Positions 8,831 to 22,690 of a stretch of 64,000 nt of DNA are shown here, piece after piece (position 1 is the stretch's first letter; each line of letters opens with the position of its first letter). The position numbers and the translations under genes were made by a program. The notes under the pieces were generated by a model. The model saw nothing but the letters and a program-made list of their open reading frames with translations. It made no database searches and was not told the origin of the DNA. Source of the DNA: Alphaproteobacteria bacterium (lineage in GTDB: Bacteria > Pseudomonadota > Alphaproteobacteria > Bin65). The stretch is taken from NCBI GenBank assembly GCA_022819985.1, contig JAJEGH010000045.1, positions 62,001-126,000 of the forward strand, read 5' to 3'.

Positions 8831-10097
8831 CCGGGGCCACGTCTATCTGGCGATGCTGGTCCTGCTCCATGTTCCTGCGGCGCCGGAGCAGGGCGGGCGC
8901 CATGGCGATGTAGATCAGCGTGCCGGTCACCGCCGCGATTCCCAGAACCGTCTGCAAGCCGAAACGGTCGGCCAGGAAGCCCATGACCAGCGCGCCGAGC
9001 GCCGGGCCGCCGACGGATACGGACGAACTCATGCTGATCGTGCGGCCGCGCATGTCCGGCCGGGCGATGGTTTGCAGGAGGCTGTTGGACCCGACCTGAA
9101 CCGACAGCAGCGACAGCGAGACGATGAAGATCAGTCCGGCCGCCAGCCAGAACCGGTCCGTGAGCGTAAACAGGAACAGGGCGGAACCGGCCAGGAAGGC
9201 GCCGGTCAGCATGATCCGCGTGAGTCCTTCGGTGCGCCCGCGGACCAGCAGGAACAGCGCGCCGACCAGGGCGCCCAGGCCGGCCGCGGCATTGAGCGTC
9301 GCCAGCCCCTCGGCGCCGCGTCCGAAAACCGTATCGGCAAAACCGGGCAGCAGATCGTGGAAGGGCCGGATCAGCAGGCCGCCGGCGAACGACATGCCGA
9401 GCAGGAACAGGAGCGAGGGCGTCCGGCCGACATAGCGGAACCCTTCCAGAAGATCGGCGAAGATGCCCGGCCCGCCGGGGTCGCGCGGCCGGACGGGATC
9501 GCGCCGGATCAGCCAGATCATCGTCAGCATCCAGGCCGAGGTGCAGGCGGACATGAGGATCGACGCGCCGCTGCCGATCTTGGTGATCAGGACGCCGGCG
9601 ATCACCGGCCCGACGAAGGCGCCCATGTGGAACGAACTGGCGTTGAGCGCGACCGCGGCGGAGATCGACGCCCGGTCTACGAGTTGCGGGATCAGCGACT
9701 GGCGCGCCGGGAAATCGATGCCGAAGAACAGGCCCTGGAGCAGTGTGAGCGCGACCAGCAGGGGCGCCGTCATATGTCCGGAGAGCGCGATCGCGCCGAT
9801 GGCGAAGGTCGTCAGGAACAGGCCGGTTCCGGAGCGCAGCGCAACCCGCCGATGGCCGTAGCGGTCGGCCAGCGCGCCGGCGAACGGCCCGATGACCATC
9901 ACCGGGATCAGGGAGGCGAAGGCGACGATGCCGAGGAAGGAGGGCGAGCGGGTCAGTTCCCAAGCGAGCCAGCCCAGGCCGATCCGGTTGCCCCACCAGC
10001 CCATGACGTGGACGACATGCCCGCTGACATAGAAACGGTATTCCCGGTGCGCGAGCGCGCGCGAAACGCCGCCGAGAGACTTGTAGCTGAAACGCAA
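8823..10097 (-). CDS. MFS transporter (DHA3/EntS-like)
   Basis: Inner-membrane transporter with twelve likely membrane segments in 424 residues. The loop motif ADRYGHRRVALRSG between helices 2 and 3 is the MFS signature A-type motif, and ADRFGLQTVLGIAA repeats it in the second half. It resembles the EntS/DHA3 group that exports siderophores or drugs; the substrate is unknown. The start at TTG 10097 has no obvious ribosome site and should be treated as provisional; the conserved region begins at about ALAHREYRFYVSG. It stands alone between a convergent MDR gene and the ligA end. Confidence 0.9.
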   Translation of the reverse strand: MRFSYKSLGGVSRALAHREYRFYVSGHVVHVMGWWGNRIGLGWLAWELTRSPSFLGIVAFASLIPVMVIGPFAGALADRYGHRRVALRSGTGLFLTTFAIGAIALSGHMTAPLLVALTLLQGLFFGIDFPARQSLIPQLVDRASISAAVALNASSFHMGAFVGPVIAGVLITKIGSGASILMSACTSAWMLTMIWLIRRDPVRPRDPGGPGIFADLLEGFRYVGRTPSLLFLLGMSFAGGLLIRPFHDLLPGFADTVFGRGAEGLATLNAAAGLGALVGALFLLVRGRTEGLTRIMLTGAFLAGSALFLFTLTDRFWLAAGLIFIVSLSLLSVQVGSNSLLQTIARPDMRGRTISMSSSVSVGGPALGALVMGFLADRFGLQTVLGIAAVTGTLIYIAMAPALLRRRRNMEQDQHRQIDVAPAS

Positions 10098-10230
10098 GAG
10101 GAAAGGGTCCGGTCAGGGCCTTGAAACGGGACGCAGAGTGTGCCGCGCCGTCCGGCGGAAGCAAAGCGACGGATTGGCAGACGGCCCATGCAGGAATGCG
10201 CGGCGGCCATTCCGGCTGCCCGTCGGCGGA

Positions 10231-14021
<3,791 letters not shown>

Positions 14022-14069
14022 CCCCTTGGGCCGGCGGTTGCAGGGCGGCCGCGGATTCGCCCGGCCGGA

Positions 14070-15062
14070 TCAGAAAATCCGGTCGAACAGCCGGCCCAAC
14101 CAGGACTTCTTGCCGCTCTCGGCTGTCGCCTCGGGTTGCTCGCCGGCCGCCGGCTTCGCGGCCGTCCCGCCGGCCTGTCCACCAGCCTGTCCGCCAGCCT
14201 GTCCACTGGCCTTTCCATCGGCCTTTCCGCCGGCCGGCGCTTTGGGCTCCGGCGCGCTGCCGAGCGGCGAAGTGCGCTTGCCCTCCAGGATGGCGGCGCT
14301 GTCGGCGCGCCACGGGCTGTCCGGAAAGTTCCGGCCCAGGAGCGCGGCGGCGCGCCCGGCTTCGTCGCGCAAACCCAGGGCGACGTAACTCTCGGTCATC
14401 CGGTGCAGGGCTTCGGCCACATGGCGCGACCGCTGGAATTCCTGCACGATGCGCTTGAAGCGGTTGATCGCCGCAAGATGCTGGTCCTTGGCCTGATAGA
14501 ATCTCCCGACTTCCATTTCGTGCCCGGCGAGATGATCCCGGAGTACAGCGGCCTTGCGCCGCGAATCCTCGGCGTATTTCGTCGTCGGAAAACGTTCGGC
14601 GATAAGGGTGAATTCGCTGTAGGCGGCGAAGGTCGGACCCGGGTCCCTCTTCGTGTCGCGCACTTCCTCGAAGAAACAAAGCGCCTTGAGATAATGGGCA
14701 TAGGGCACATCGCGGTGCGCCGGGTTCAATCTTAGGAACCGGTCCAGGCTCAACCGGGCGGTCTCGAAGTCCCTGGCCAGATAATTCGCATAGGCCACCA
14801 TCAGCTGGGACCGCGGGGCCCACGCCGAATAGGGATGCTGCCGGTCGACCTCGCCGAACAGTTTGGCGGCCTCCGCATAATCCTTTTCCTGCATGAGGTC
14901 GTAGGCGCGGCTGTAAAGCTGGTGGACCGTCCCTTCGGTATAGTCGTCGTCCTCCTGACCGAGCGAACCGCATCCGCCGATCAGAAGCGCCGCGCCCATG
15001 GCCAGGGCGATGGCGGGGCCCGAGCGGGCCCGGACAGCGGCGCGGGTAATTCCGGCAGTCAT
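14070..15062 (-). CDS. bamD: Outer-membrane assembly lipoprotein BamD (YfiO/ComL)
   Basis: Lipoprotein of the BAM complex that folds beta-barrel proteins into the outer membrane, 330 residues. ATG 15062 begins a lipoprotein signal (MGAALLIGGC, lipidated Cys about 31). TPR repeats follow: LYSRAYDLMQEKDYAEAAKLF, then YAHYLKALCFFEE and FYQAKDQHLAAINRFKRIV, matching the BamD family. The C-terminal 80 residues are extra and low-complexity, including a GGQA-type four-residue repeat encoded by 12-bp units (14171-14230), and end in a basic/aromatic tail (KKSWLGRLFDRIF). It lies between lpxC and recN, the usual alphaproteobacterial order. Confidence 0.94.
   Translation of the reverse strand: MTAGITRAAVRARSGPAIALAMGAALLIGGCGSLGQEDDDYTEGTVHQLYSRAYDLMQEKDYAEAAKLFGEVDRQHPYSAWAPRSQLMVAYANYLARDFETARLSLDRFLRLNPAHRDVPYAHYLKALCFFEEVRDTKRDPGPTFAAYSEFTLIAERFPTTKYAEDSRRKAAVLRDHLAGHEMEVGRFYQAKDQHLAAINRFKRIVQEFQRSRHVAEALHRMTESYVALGLRDEAGRAAALLGRNFPDSPWRADSAAILEGKRTSPLGSAPEPKAPAGGKADGKASGQAGGQAGGQAGGTAAKPAAGEQPEATAESGKKSWLGRLFDRIF
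14171..14230. repeat. 12-bp tandem repeat in the 3' end of bamD
   Basis: Five 12-bp units based on CAGCCTGTCCNC (14171-14182, 14183-14194, 14195-14206, 14207-14218, 14219-14230). They encode a four-residue GQAG/GKA-type repeat on the minus strand and keep the frame. Confidence 0.9.
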
Positions 15063-15259
15063 GCTGGCGGTTCTCGAACAGTCCACGGTTCCGGTCGCGA
15101 CGAGCCCGGCCCGGCCGACCCGACGGCGCCTTTCATACCATACGCCTTGACGGCGGCGCCATCCGTCTTTCGCCCGATATTCCGGCGTTCGATCGAAACG
15201 AATTCGGCAGGACAGGATGCCGGCCGCCAACCGGCGCGACGATCCGAAACGGCGCTGCT

Positions 15260-16252
15260 TCAGGCGATCGCCCTGGCGGCGTGCATTCGCGCTTCGGCGC
15301 TCTCGCTGGCGGCGGACAGGCCGGACGTCCCGGTGAGGCGCCAGGCGCCGTCGTCGGCAAACAGGCGGCGGAGCAAACGATTGTGCAGCGCATGGCCCGA
15401 CCGGTAACCGTGGAAATGGCCAAGCAGCTGATGGCCTGCGAGCCGCATGTCGCCCACCGCATCGAGCAGCTTGTGGCGGACGAATTCGTCCCGGTAGCGC
15501 AAGCCTTCCGGGTTCAGGACGCTGCTGCCGTCGACGACCACCGCGTTGGCCAGCGAGCCGCCGCGCGCCAGCCCCGAGGCGTGCATGGCAGCGATCTCTT
15601 CCCTGAAGCCGAAGGTGCGCGCCGAGGCCAGTTCGTCGCGGAAGGCGCCATTCGACAGGTCGAAGGCGCGGACCTGCCGCCCGATCGCACCCGACGCGAA
15701 TTCGATCTCGAAACTGTAGGTGCTGCCGGCGCCCGGCATGAGGACGGCGGACTTCTCGTCGTTGCCGACCGATACCGTCTTCAGGATTTCGATAACGCGG
15801 CGCGGGGCATCGAGCGTCCGGATCCCGGCACATTCGATCAGGAAGGCGAAGGGTTCGCCGCTGCCGTCCATCGCCGGCACTTCCGGGCCGTTCAACTCCA
15901 CCGTGACATTGTCGACCTGAAGGCCGGCCAGCGCCGCCACAAGATGCTCGATCGTCCCGACGACGACGCCCTCGGCGTTGCCGATGGTCGTGCACATCCG
16001 CGTATCGACGACCTTGTCCCACCGCGCGGCGATTTCCGCACCCCGGCCCGCAAAATCGGTCCGGCGGAACACGATTCCCGTATCGGCTTCTGCGGGGAGC
16101 AGGGCCATGCTGACCTTTGCGCCGGTATGCAATCCGCGCCCGGCGCAGGAAATCACGTCTTTCAGCGTTGTCTGACGGACGCTTGTCCGGCCTGCGGACC
16201 GCTGTACGGCGCCGCGCGCGCGCAAGGATTTCGGCGAGGCATTCACATCCAT
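15260..16252 (-). CDS. lpxC: UDP-3-O-acyl-N-acetylglucosamine deacetylase
   Basis: Zinc deacetylase that commits UDP-GlcNAc to lipid A synthesis; it marks a Gram-negative outer membrane. 330 residues from ATG 16252, which has GGGGAAG upstream and gives the family start TTLKDVISCAGRGLHTG. Zinc ligands are in GTIEHLVAAL and in HKLLDAVGD (His and Asp), and the catalytic histidine is in GHFHGYRSGHALHN. The AMDGSGEPF segment and FRRTDF are typical. It sits after the ftsZ terminator, so it probably has its own promoter, and it is followed by bamD after 197 bp with no recognised gene in the gap. Confidence 0.97.
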   Translation of the reverse strand: MDVNASPKSLRARGAVQRSAGRTSVRQTTLKDVISCAGRGLHTGAKVSMALLPAEADTGIVFRRTDFAGRGAEIAARWDKVVDTRMCTTIGNAEGVVVGTIEHLVAALAGLQVDNVTVELNGPEVPAMDGSGEPFAFLIECAGIRTLDAPRRVIEILKTVSVGNDEKSAVLMPGAGSTYSFEIEFASGAIGRQVRAFDLSNGAFRDELASARTFGFREEIAAMHASGLARGGSLANAVVVDGSSVLNPEGLRYRDEFVRHKLLDAVGDMRLAGHQLLGHFHGYRSGHALHNRLLRRLFADDGAWRLTGTSGLSAASESAEARMHAARAIA

Positions 16253-16360
16253 GCGGTACTTCCCCGTTTCCCCAGGCGCTCCGGAGCGGCCCCGGGCGTC
16301 GCAGCCCGATATTCGTACCGGCTTCCCGGCCGGTGCGGTATCGAGACAGGCGGCAGCCGA

Positions 16361-16394
16361 ACAAAGAGCCGGCGACCCGGAAGGCCGCCGGCTC
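16361..16394 (-). terminator. Rho-independent terminator after ftsZ
   Basis: A 9-bp perfect GC-rich stem (16386-16394 pairing with 16366-16374, GAGCCGGCG/CGCCGGCTC) with an 11-base loop. On the minus strand it is followed by TTTGT. It lies about 80 bases after the ftsZ stop and separates the dcw cluster from lpxC. Confidence 0.75.
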
Positions 16395-16472
16395 ATTGTC
16401 TAGCAAGCCGGCGCATAAACGCTCAAATCACGCTTTGTTACGCCGTGTTACACAAACGTGTTAGCGCCTGTC

Positions 16473-18356
16473 TCAATTCGCCTGGCGGCGCAGAAAAGCC
16501 GGAATTTCGAGAAGATCGTCTTCGGCAGACCGATTCCCGTCCCGGTCGCCCGCCGGCGCCTGCGGATGGGGCCGTCCCGTCCGGTCGGCCGTTTCCCGGC
16601 GCGAGCGGTCGGAGTCGGTAATCAGCCGGACCGTCGAATCGGATTGTGCGTCCCCGTCCGGATTTGCGCCGGAAGAATCCCTGTCTTCGTTTCCGCCGCC
16701 GCGTCTCGGCGTTTCCTTCCGCCGGCCGCGAAAGAACGAGAACACGGAATCGCGCTTCCCGCCGCCGGCTTCCGGTTCGGAGTCGGCGGCGGGGCGGCCT
16801 TCCGGCCGCAGCACCGCGCGCAAATCCGGCCGCGGATTGGACGGCTCGTCGGCAGCGGCAGGGCGGACGGGCGTCAACATCTCCTCCACCTTCTGCACGA
16901 GATCGGCGGGCCGCTCGACCGGGCCCGGTGCGGCCGGCGCAACGCCGTCCGATACCGGTGCGGCCGGTGCGGCCTCGGCACGCGCCGCTTCGACCGGCGC
17001 CGTTTCCGTCGGCGCAATTGCGGCCGGCGCCGTTTCTACCGGTGCGTATCCGCCGCGCCCGGTATCCGCAGGTTCGGCCCATGCGCCTTCGCCCGCTTCC
17101 GCTGCCACCGCTCCTGCCCGGGCATCGCCGGCCGTCCCCGCGGCCAGGCCGTCGCGGCCGGCGGAAGCGGAGAACATTTCGGACTGCGCTACGGCGGCGG
17201 CCGCCTCCGGGTGCTGCGTTTCCGCAGGCGCCATTTCCCGGCCTGCGGACCTGGGCGCCGGATCGCTCGCCGGTGTCGCTGCCGCCGACGCTTCGCCGTC
17301 GTTCCGGTCGGGTAACGGATCCGGTGCGGTCCCCTGCTGCGTCGGGCGCAGGACCCTGAGTTCGGCCGGGCGCTGGGCCGCGTCCAGCGGGCCGTCGATG
17401 CCGGTGGCGAAGACCGACACCCGGATCCTGCCTTCGAGCGTCGGATCGAAAGTCGAGCCGAAAATAATGCTCGCGCCGGGATCGACTTCGTCGCGCACCC
17501 GGTTGGCCGCCTCGTCGACCTCGTAAAGGGTCAGGTCGGGGCCGCCCGAGATGTTGATCAGCAGGCCGCGTGCGCCTTTCATCGAAACATCGTCGAGCAA
17601 GGGGTTCGAAATCGCCGATTCGGCCGCTTCGATCGACCTGCCTTCGCCCTCGGCCTCGCCCGCGCCCATCATGGCCTTGCCCATCTCCGACATGACCGAG
17701 CGGACATCGGCGAAATCCAGATTGATGAGGCCGGGCATCACCATCAGGTCGGTTATGCCGCGCACACCCGAATGCAGCACGTCGTCCGCCATGCGGAAGG
17801 CGTCGGCGAAGGTCGTTTTCTCGTTGGCGACCCGGAACAGGTTCTGGTTGGGGATGACGATGAGCGTGTCGACGACATCCTGCAGTTCCTGAAGCCCGCT
17901 TTCGGCCAGCCGCATGCGCTGCGCACCTTCGAAGTGGAAAGGCTTGGTGACCACGCCGACGGTAAGGATGCCGCTTTCCCGGGCCGCCCGCGCGATAACG
18001 GGCGCTGCCCCGGTTCCGGTGCCGCCGCCCAGGCCGGCCGTGATGAACACCATGTGGCTGCCGTTCAGATGCTCGGCGATACTGTCGATTTCCTCTTCGG
18101 CGGACGCCCGGCCGATTTCGGGGCGCGAACCGGCGCCGAGACCCTGCGTAATGTTCAGGCCGAGCTGAATCTGGCGCTCGCAATCGGACTGGGCGAGGGA
18201 CTGCGCGTCGGTGTTCGCCACCACGCACACGACCCCTTCGATATCCGAACTGAGCATGTTGTTGACCGCGTTGCAGCCGGCGCCGCCGATGCCGAAGACG
18301 ACGATGCGCGGTCTCAGTTCGGGCGGTGATTTGGGCATGGAGAGTTTGAGGGTCAT
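16473..18356 (-). CDS. ftsZ: Cell division protein FtsZ
   Basis: Tubulin-like GTPase that forms the division ring. The tubulin signature GGGTGTG is at residues 110-116 and the T7 loop NLDFADVR near 212. The globular GTPase and C-terminal domains end near residue 330. The linker that follows is about 285 residues of Ala/Pro/Glu/Thr-rich low-complexity sequence, so the protein is 627 residues against roughly 380-600 in relatives. It closes with [11 protein letters not shown], the conserved tail that binds FtsA and other partners. A strong ribosome site, AAGGAGG, lies 5 bases before the ATG and falls inside the end of a possible small ORF after ftsA. A terminator follows. Confidence 0.97.
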   Translation of the reverse strand: MTLKLSMPKSPPELRPRIVVFGIGGAGCNAVNNMLSSDIEGVVCVVANTDAQSLAQSDCERQIQLGLNITQGLGAGSRPEIGRASAEEEIDSIAEHLNGSHMVFITAGLGGGTGTGAAPVIARAARESGILTVGVVTKPFHFEGAQRMRLAESGLQELQDVVDTLIVIPNQNLFRVANEKTTFADAFRMADDVLHSGVRGITDLMVMPGLINLDFADVRSVMSEMGKAMMGAGEAEGEGRSIEAAESAISNPLLDDVSMKGARGLLINISGGPDLTLYEVDEAANRVRDEVDPGASIIFGSTFDPTLEGRIRVSVFATGIDGPLDAAQRPAELRVLRPTQQGTAPDPLPDRNDGEASAAATPASDPAPRSAGREMAPAETQHPEAAAAVAQSEMFSASAGRDGLAAGTAGDARAGAVAAEAGEGAWAEPADTGRGGYAPVETAPAAIAPTETAPVEAARAEAAPAAPVSDGVAPAAPGPVERPADLVQKVEEMLTPVRPAAADEPSNPRPDLRAVLRPEGRPAADSEPEAGGGKRDSVFSFFRGRRKETPRRGGGNEDRDSSGANPDGDAQSDSTVRLITDSDRSRRETADRTGRPHPQAPAGDRDGNRSAEDDLLEIPAFLRRQAN

Positions 18357-18463
18357 CGTGGCCTCCTTGGTGTGCCTTTCCGACGGGCCGCTGCTGTCGC
18401 GGCGCGCGGCGAAGGGCTGGTCGCTGGAATTCTGTTGAGGATGGGCGGAAGGGTCCGGTTCAT
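18353..18463 (-). CDS. Possible 36-residue ORF bridging ftsA and ftsZ
   Basis: This frame starts at ATG 18463, which overlaps the ftsA stop as ATGA, and stops at a TGA that overlaps the ftsZ ATG as ATGA. AAGGAG lies 8 bases before its start, inside the end of ftsA. The peptide is basic and rich in Arg, Pro and Ala, starting [19 protein letters not shown]. Against it: about 64% G/C at third positions, lower than neighbouring genes, and a composition like chance frames in this DNA. No family is recognised. Its value may be as a leader that couples ftsZ translation to ftsA rather than as a protein. Confidence 0.3.
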   Translation of the reverse strand: MNRTLPPILNRIPATSPSPRAATAAARRKGTPRRPR

Positions 18464-19746
18464 CGGAAATGCTCCTTCACCCAGCCGCCGAGCCGGCCGA
18501 ACCGGCTGCGATCGTGGGTCTGTGCGGCGACAAAAGTCCCGAGCGCGCTGCCGATCCCGTCGGCGTTCGCACGGTTTTCCGCGGCGAAGCGGAGAAGTCC
18601 GGTACACGTCGTATAGGCTTGGCCCATCGCGGTCTCGGCGAGTCCGTCGAACGGGATCGCCCGGCCGATCCTGACCTTGCTGTCGAAGATCGTGCTGGCC
18701 AGTTGCGGCAGGCCTTTCAGCTGGCAGGCGCCGCCGCTCAGAACGATGCGGCGGCCGGCGTGCGCCAGATAGGGCGTGTCCTGCAGCCGGCTGCGCACCA
18801 GTTCCAGCGTTTCCTCGATGCGCGGCCTGATGATGCCGGTCAGCAGGCTCTTGGGCGCCGGATGGGACGGCACATGTTCGTCCGCCCCGATGGCGGGAAT
18901 TTCGATAATGGACCGGTCGTCGCTCGGCTGGGCAAGGGCGCTGCCGTAGCGGATCTTCAGCAGTTCGGCCTGCTCGATCGGGGTCGACAGGCCATGTGCC
19001 AGGTCTCTGGTGACCTGTTCGCCGCCGATCGGGACCGTATCGGCATGGACGATTTCGCCGTCCGTGAACACGGCCACGCCGGTAACGCCGGCGCCCATGT
19101 CGATCACCGTGGCGCCGAGCGTCCATTCGTCCTCGACCAGGGTCGCCAACCCGGCGGCGTAGGGCGCCATGACGAAGCGGTCGATCTCCAGATGGCAATC
19201 GCGGACGCAGGCCGCCAGGCTACGCACCGGGCCTGCCTCGGCCGTAACGGTATGCACTTCCGCGCCCAGCATTTCGCCGAACAGGCCGAGCGGATCCCGG
19301 ATGCCGCGCGCTTCGTCGAGCCGGAAACCCACCGGGATCGAGTGGATCAGGGCGCGGTCCAGTTCGTTTTCGATGCGCCGGCCGCGCTGCAGCACGCGGC
19401 GGATATCGGCGGGGCCGACCTCGCCGTTCGCGATGGGGGCCTCGAACGAGACGATTTCCGATTTCGGCCGGCCGCAATTCACCGAAACGACAACCGATTT
19501 CACGGTTTCGCCGGTCATGTTCTCGGCGATATGCACCGTGTTGGCGATCGAATCGCGCGCGGCGTCCATATTCACGACCGATCCGCGCGCCATCCCCTTC
19601 ATGTCGCGTCTGCCGATACCGACGACCCGCAATTGTCCGTTCGGCACAGGCTGCGCAATGATGCAGGTGACCTTGCTGGTGCCGATGTCCAGCGCGGCGA
19701 TCATCTGGTTACGGGTTGCGGCGGCGGTGCCGTTCCGTTTCGACAT
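18460..19746 (-). CDS. ftsA: Cell division protein FtsA
   Basis: Actin-like protein that ties FtsZ to the inner membrane and recruits later division proteins; 428 residues. The ATPase phosphate-1 motif is ALDIGTSKV, phosphate-2 [14 protein letters not shown], and the adenosine motif [13 protein letters not shown]. The C-terminus [12 protein letters not shown] is the amphipathic membrane-targeting helix. GGAGG lies upstream of the ATG. It starts 15 bases after ftsQ. Order ftsQ-ftsA-ftsZ is as in most alphaproteobacteria. Confidence 0.97.
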   Translation of the reverse strand: MSKRNGTAAATRNQMIAALDIGTSKVTCIIAQPVPNGQLRVVGIGRRDMKGMARGSVVNMDAARDSIANTVHIAENMTGETVKSVVVSVNCGRPKSEIVSFEAPIANGEVGPADIRRVLQRGRRIENELDRALIHSIPVGFRLDEARGIRDPLGLFGEMLGAEVHTVTAEAGPVRSLAACVRDCHLEIDRFVMAPYAAGLATLVEDEWTLGATVIDMGAGVTGVAVFTDGEIVHADTVPIGGEQVTRDLAHGLSTPIEQAELLKIRYGSALAQPSDDRSIIEIPAIGADEHVPSHPAPKSLLTGIIRPRIEETLELVRSRLQDTPYLAHAGRRIVLSGGACQLKGLPQLASTIFDSKVRIGRAIPFDGLAETAMGQAYTTCTGLLRFAAENRANADGIGSALGTFVAAQTHDRSRFGRLGGWVKEHFR

Positions 19747-19761
19747 CGGGTTGCCGGCCTC

Positions 19762-20820
19762 CTATCCTCGATCGCCGTTGCGGTTCGCGGCGCTGCGCGT
19801 CTCGCCGGCGCCGGCTTCGGTTTCGCCCTGCGGCACGCGGATTACGAATTCGAAACGGGATCGCATGTCGAATCCCAGGGCGCCCCTGGCGAGCAGACCG
19901 TGCGCACGGTCCAGGTCCGCGAACCGGTGCCAGGCGGCATCGGGTCTGCGCTCCGGCAATTTCAGGAAAACGCCGTTATCGAAGATGAGGTCCCAGCGGC
20001 GGCGCCCCTGGCGGGTCGCCTGCACGACCCGTTTGGCGAGCAACGGGCGGGTCTGCAGAAGCGCGATCAGGGTCGGGGTCCGTTCGGGCGCTCCGGCGCC
20101 CTTTACGAGCAGCTTGCCCCAATGTTTCCCGGCGGTGCCCATGTCGACGAAGGCGCCCCTCTGCGATATCAGCTTCATGCGACCGCTGTCGTCGAAGCGG
20201 GCGATGGTCGTATGCTCGTGCAGTCGAACGTAGAGCGTATTCGGCCAGCGCCGCTGTACGATGGCGTCGCCGACCCAGGGCAGGGCGAGCAGCCGGCGGC
20301 GCAACGCGGTCATGTCGATGTCCGTCAGGGCGGCGCCGCGGTTGAGCCCCAGGGCCGAGGACAGCGCCCCGCGCGACGTGCGGTGGCGTCCTTCTACGAA
20401 GACATGCTCAAGATGTAGGCCGAGCGCATTGCGCAGGATCTCGCCCGTCTGTGCCGCGCTGCGGTCGATCAGGACAAGGGCAGGTTCGGTCCGGCCGGTC
20501 TGCCACAGCCAGACGGGAAAGCCGAACAGCCCGATCAGCACGACGAACCGCACGATCCTGGCGGAACGCTCCCGAAATCCAGCGCCGAGCGCATGCAGCG
20601 GCCGCCGTCGGGCGCGGCGGTTGCGGCGGACCGGCGGATCGGCCGGCAGAACCGGGGCCGGCTGGGGCCGGAGGCTCGGTGCGACGCGGGCCTCTTCCGC
20701 CGGGGCTTCGCCGGGCACGGTCGCCGCGGCATGGGCGATAATCGCGCCGGCGCTCAGAGCGGCGCAGTCTTCGAGTTCCCGCGCGCGGCGGCTCGTGACG
20801 GCGATGTTCAGGCGTCGCAT
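19762..20820 (-). CDS. ftsQ: Cell division protein FtsQ
   Basis: Bitopic division protein linking cytoplasmic and periplasmic parts of the divisome, 352 residues. A long basic, proline-rich cytoplasmic tail (about 85 residues) is followed by one membrane helix (IVRFVVLIGLFGFPVWLW) and a POTRA domain with HLEHVFVEGRHRTS, then the beta domain with LPWVGDAIVQRRWPNTLYVRLHEH, the family hallmark. The start overlaps the end of ddl by 13 bp. The cytoplasmic tail is longer than in E. coli but common in alphaproteobacteria. Confidence 0.94.
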   Translation of the reverse strand: MRRLNIAVTSRRARELEDCAALSAGAIIAHAAATVPGEAPAEEARVAPSLRPQPAPVLPADPPVRRNRRARRRPLHALGAGFRERSARIVRFVVLIGLFGFPVWLWQTGRTEPALVLIDRSAAQTGEILRNALGLHLEHVFVEGRHRTSRGALSSALGLNRGAALTDIDMTALRRRLLALPWVGDAIVQRRWPNTLYVRLHEHTTIARFDDSGRMKLISQRGAFVDMGTAGKHWGKLLVKGAGAPERTPTLIALLQTRPLLAKRVVQATRQGRRRWDLIFDNGVFLKLPERRPDAAWHRFADLDRAHGLLARGALGFDMRSRFEFVIRVPQGETEAGAGETRSAANRNGDRG

Positions 20821-21724
20821 GCCGCGTTCTCCACCAGCCAGGTCAGCAGCCGTTCGAAGGACCAGCCGGCATGGGCGGCGATCTCGGGCGCGAGCGACGT
20901 CGGGGTCATGCCGGGTTGCGTATTGACCTCCAGAACGACCAGACCGCCCGGTTCGCCTTCGGTATCGTCATAACGCAGGTCGACCCGGCTGATACCCCGG
21001 CAGCCGAGGGCGTCGTGCGACCGGACGGCCAGATCGAGCGCCTGCTCGTAGGCGTCGGGATGAATCGGCGCCGGCATGAGATGCACCGATTCGCCCGGCG
21101 AATATTTGGCGCGATAATCGTAGAAACGCCGGCCGGTCCGGATTTCGATGGCGCCGAGCGCCTCGCCGCCCTTGACCAGGACCTGGATTTCCCGGCCGGG
21201 AATGTAGCGCTCGATCAGCGTGTCCCGGTATTGCGCATAGGCCTGCCTGAGATCGTCCCAGGATTTGTTGTCGGTCTCGAAAACCAACTCGACGCCGACC
21301 GAACTGCCCTCGCACAGCGGCTTCATCACATAGGGCCGGTCCGGTTCCGGGAAGTCGTCGAGCCGGCACTGCGGCACGACCCAGCCTTCGGCGAGCGGAA
21401 TTTCCTTGAGCGCGAACATCGCCCGGCTGACGGACTTGTCCATCGCCATGGCCGAGGCCGTGGCGCCGGAATGGGTGTAGGGAATGCCGAGGATGTCGAG
21501 CAGGCCCTGAATGCGGCCGTCTTCGCCGAACGGGCCGTGCAGGGCGTTGAACACGGCGTCGGGCGCCGGGTCGAGCGCCTTCAGGAGCGCGTCCAGATCG
21601 CGCGTCACGTCGATGGCCGTGACCTCGAACCCGGCATTGCGCAGGCCTTCGACGCAGCCCTTGCCGGACGACAGGGAGACCTCGCGTTCGGAGGAGAACC
21701 CGCCCATAAGGACCGCGACCCGGG

Positions 21725-21728
<4 letters not shown>
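20808..21728 (-). CDS. ddl: D-alanine--D-alanine ligase
   Basis: ATP-grasp enzyme that makes D-Ala-D-Ala for the pentapeptide, 306 residues. ATG 21728 is supported by a strong GGGGAGG site and by the start RVAVLMGGFSSEREVSLSSG, typical of Ddl. HGPFGEDGRIQGLLDILGIPY, DKSVSRAMF, MKPLCEGSSVGVE, and the C-terminal LEVNTQPGMTPTSL (metal and substrate binding) are all present. It overlaps murB by 4 bp and ftsQ by 13 bp. Its protein acts just before MurF in the same pathway. Confidence 0.97.

Positions 21729-22686
<958 letters not shown>

Positions 22687-22690
<4 letters not shown>

Noticed and set aside
14070-16406. One continuous frame joining bamD with sequence overlapping lpxC
   Set aside because: Only the part from 15062 is BamD; the rest is a shadow of lpxC. 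The lipoprotein signal marks the true start.
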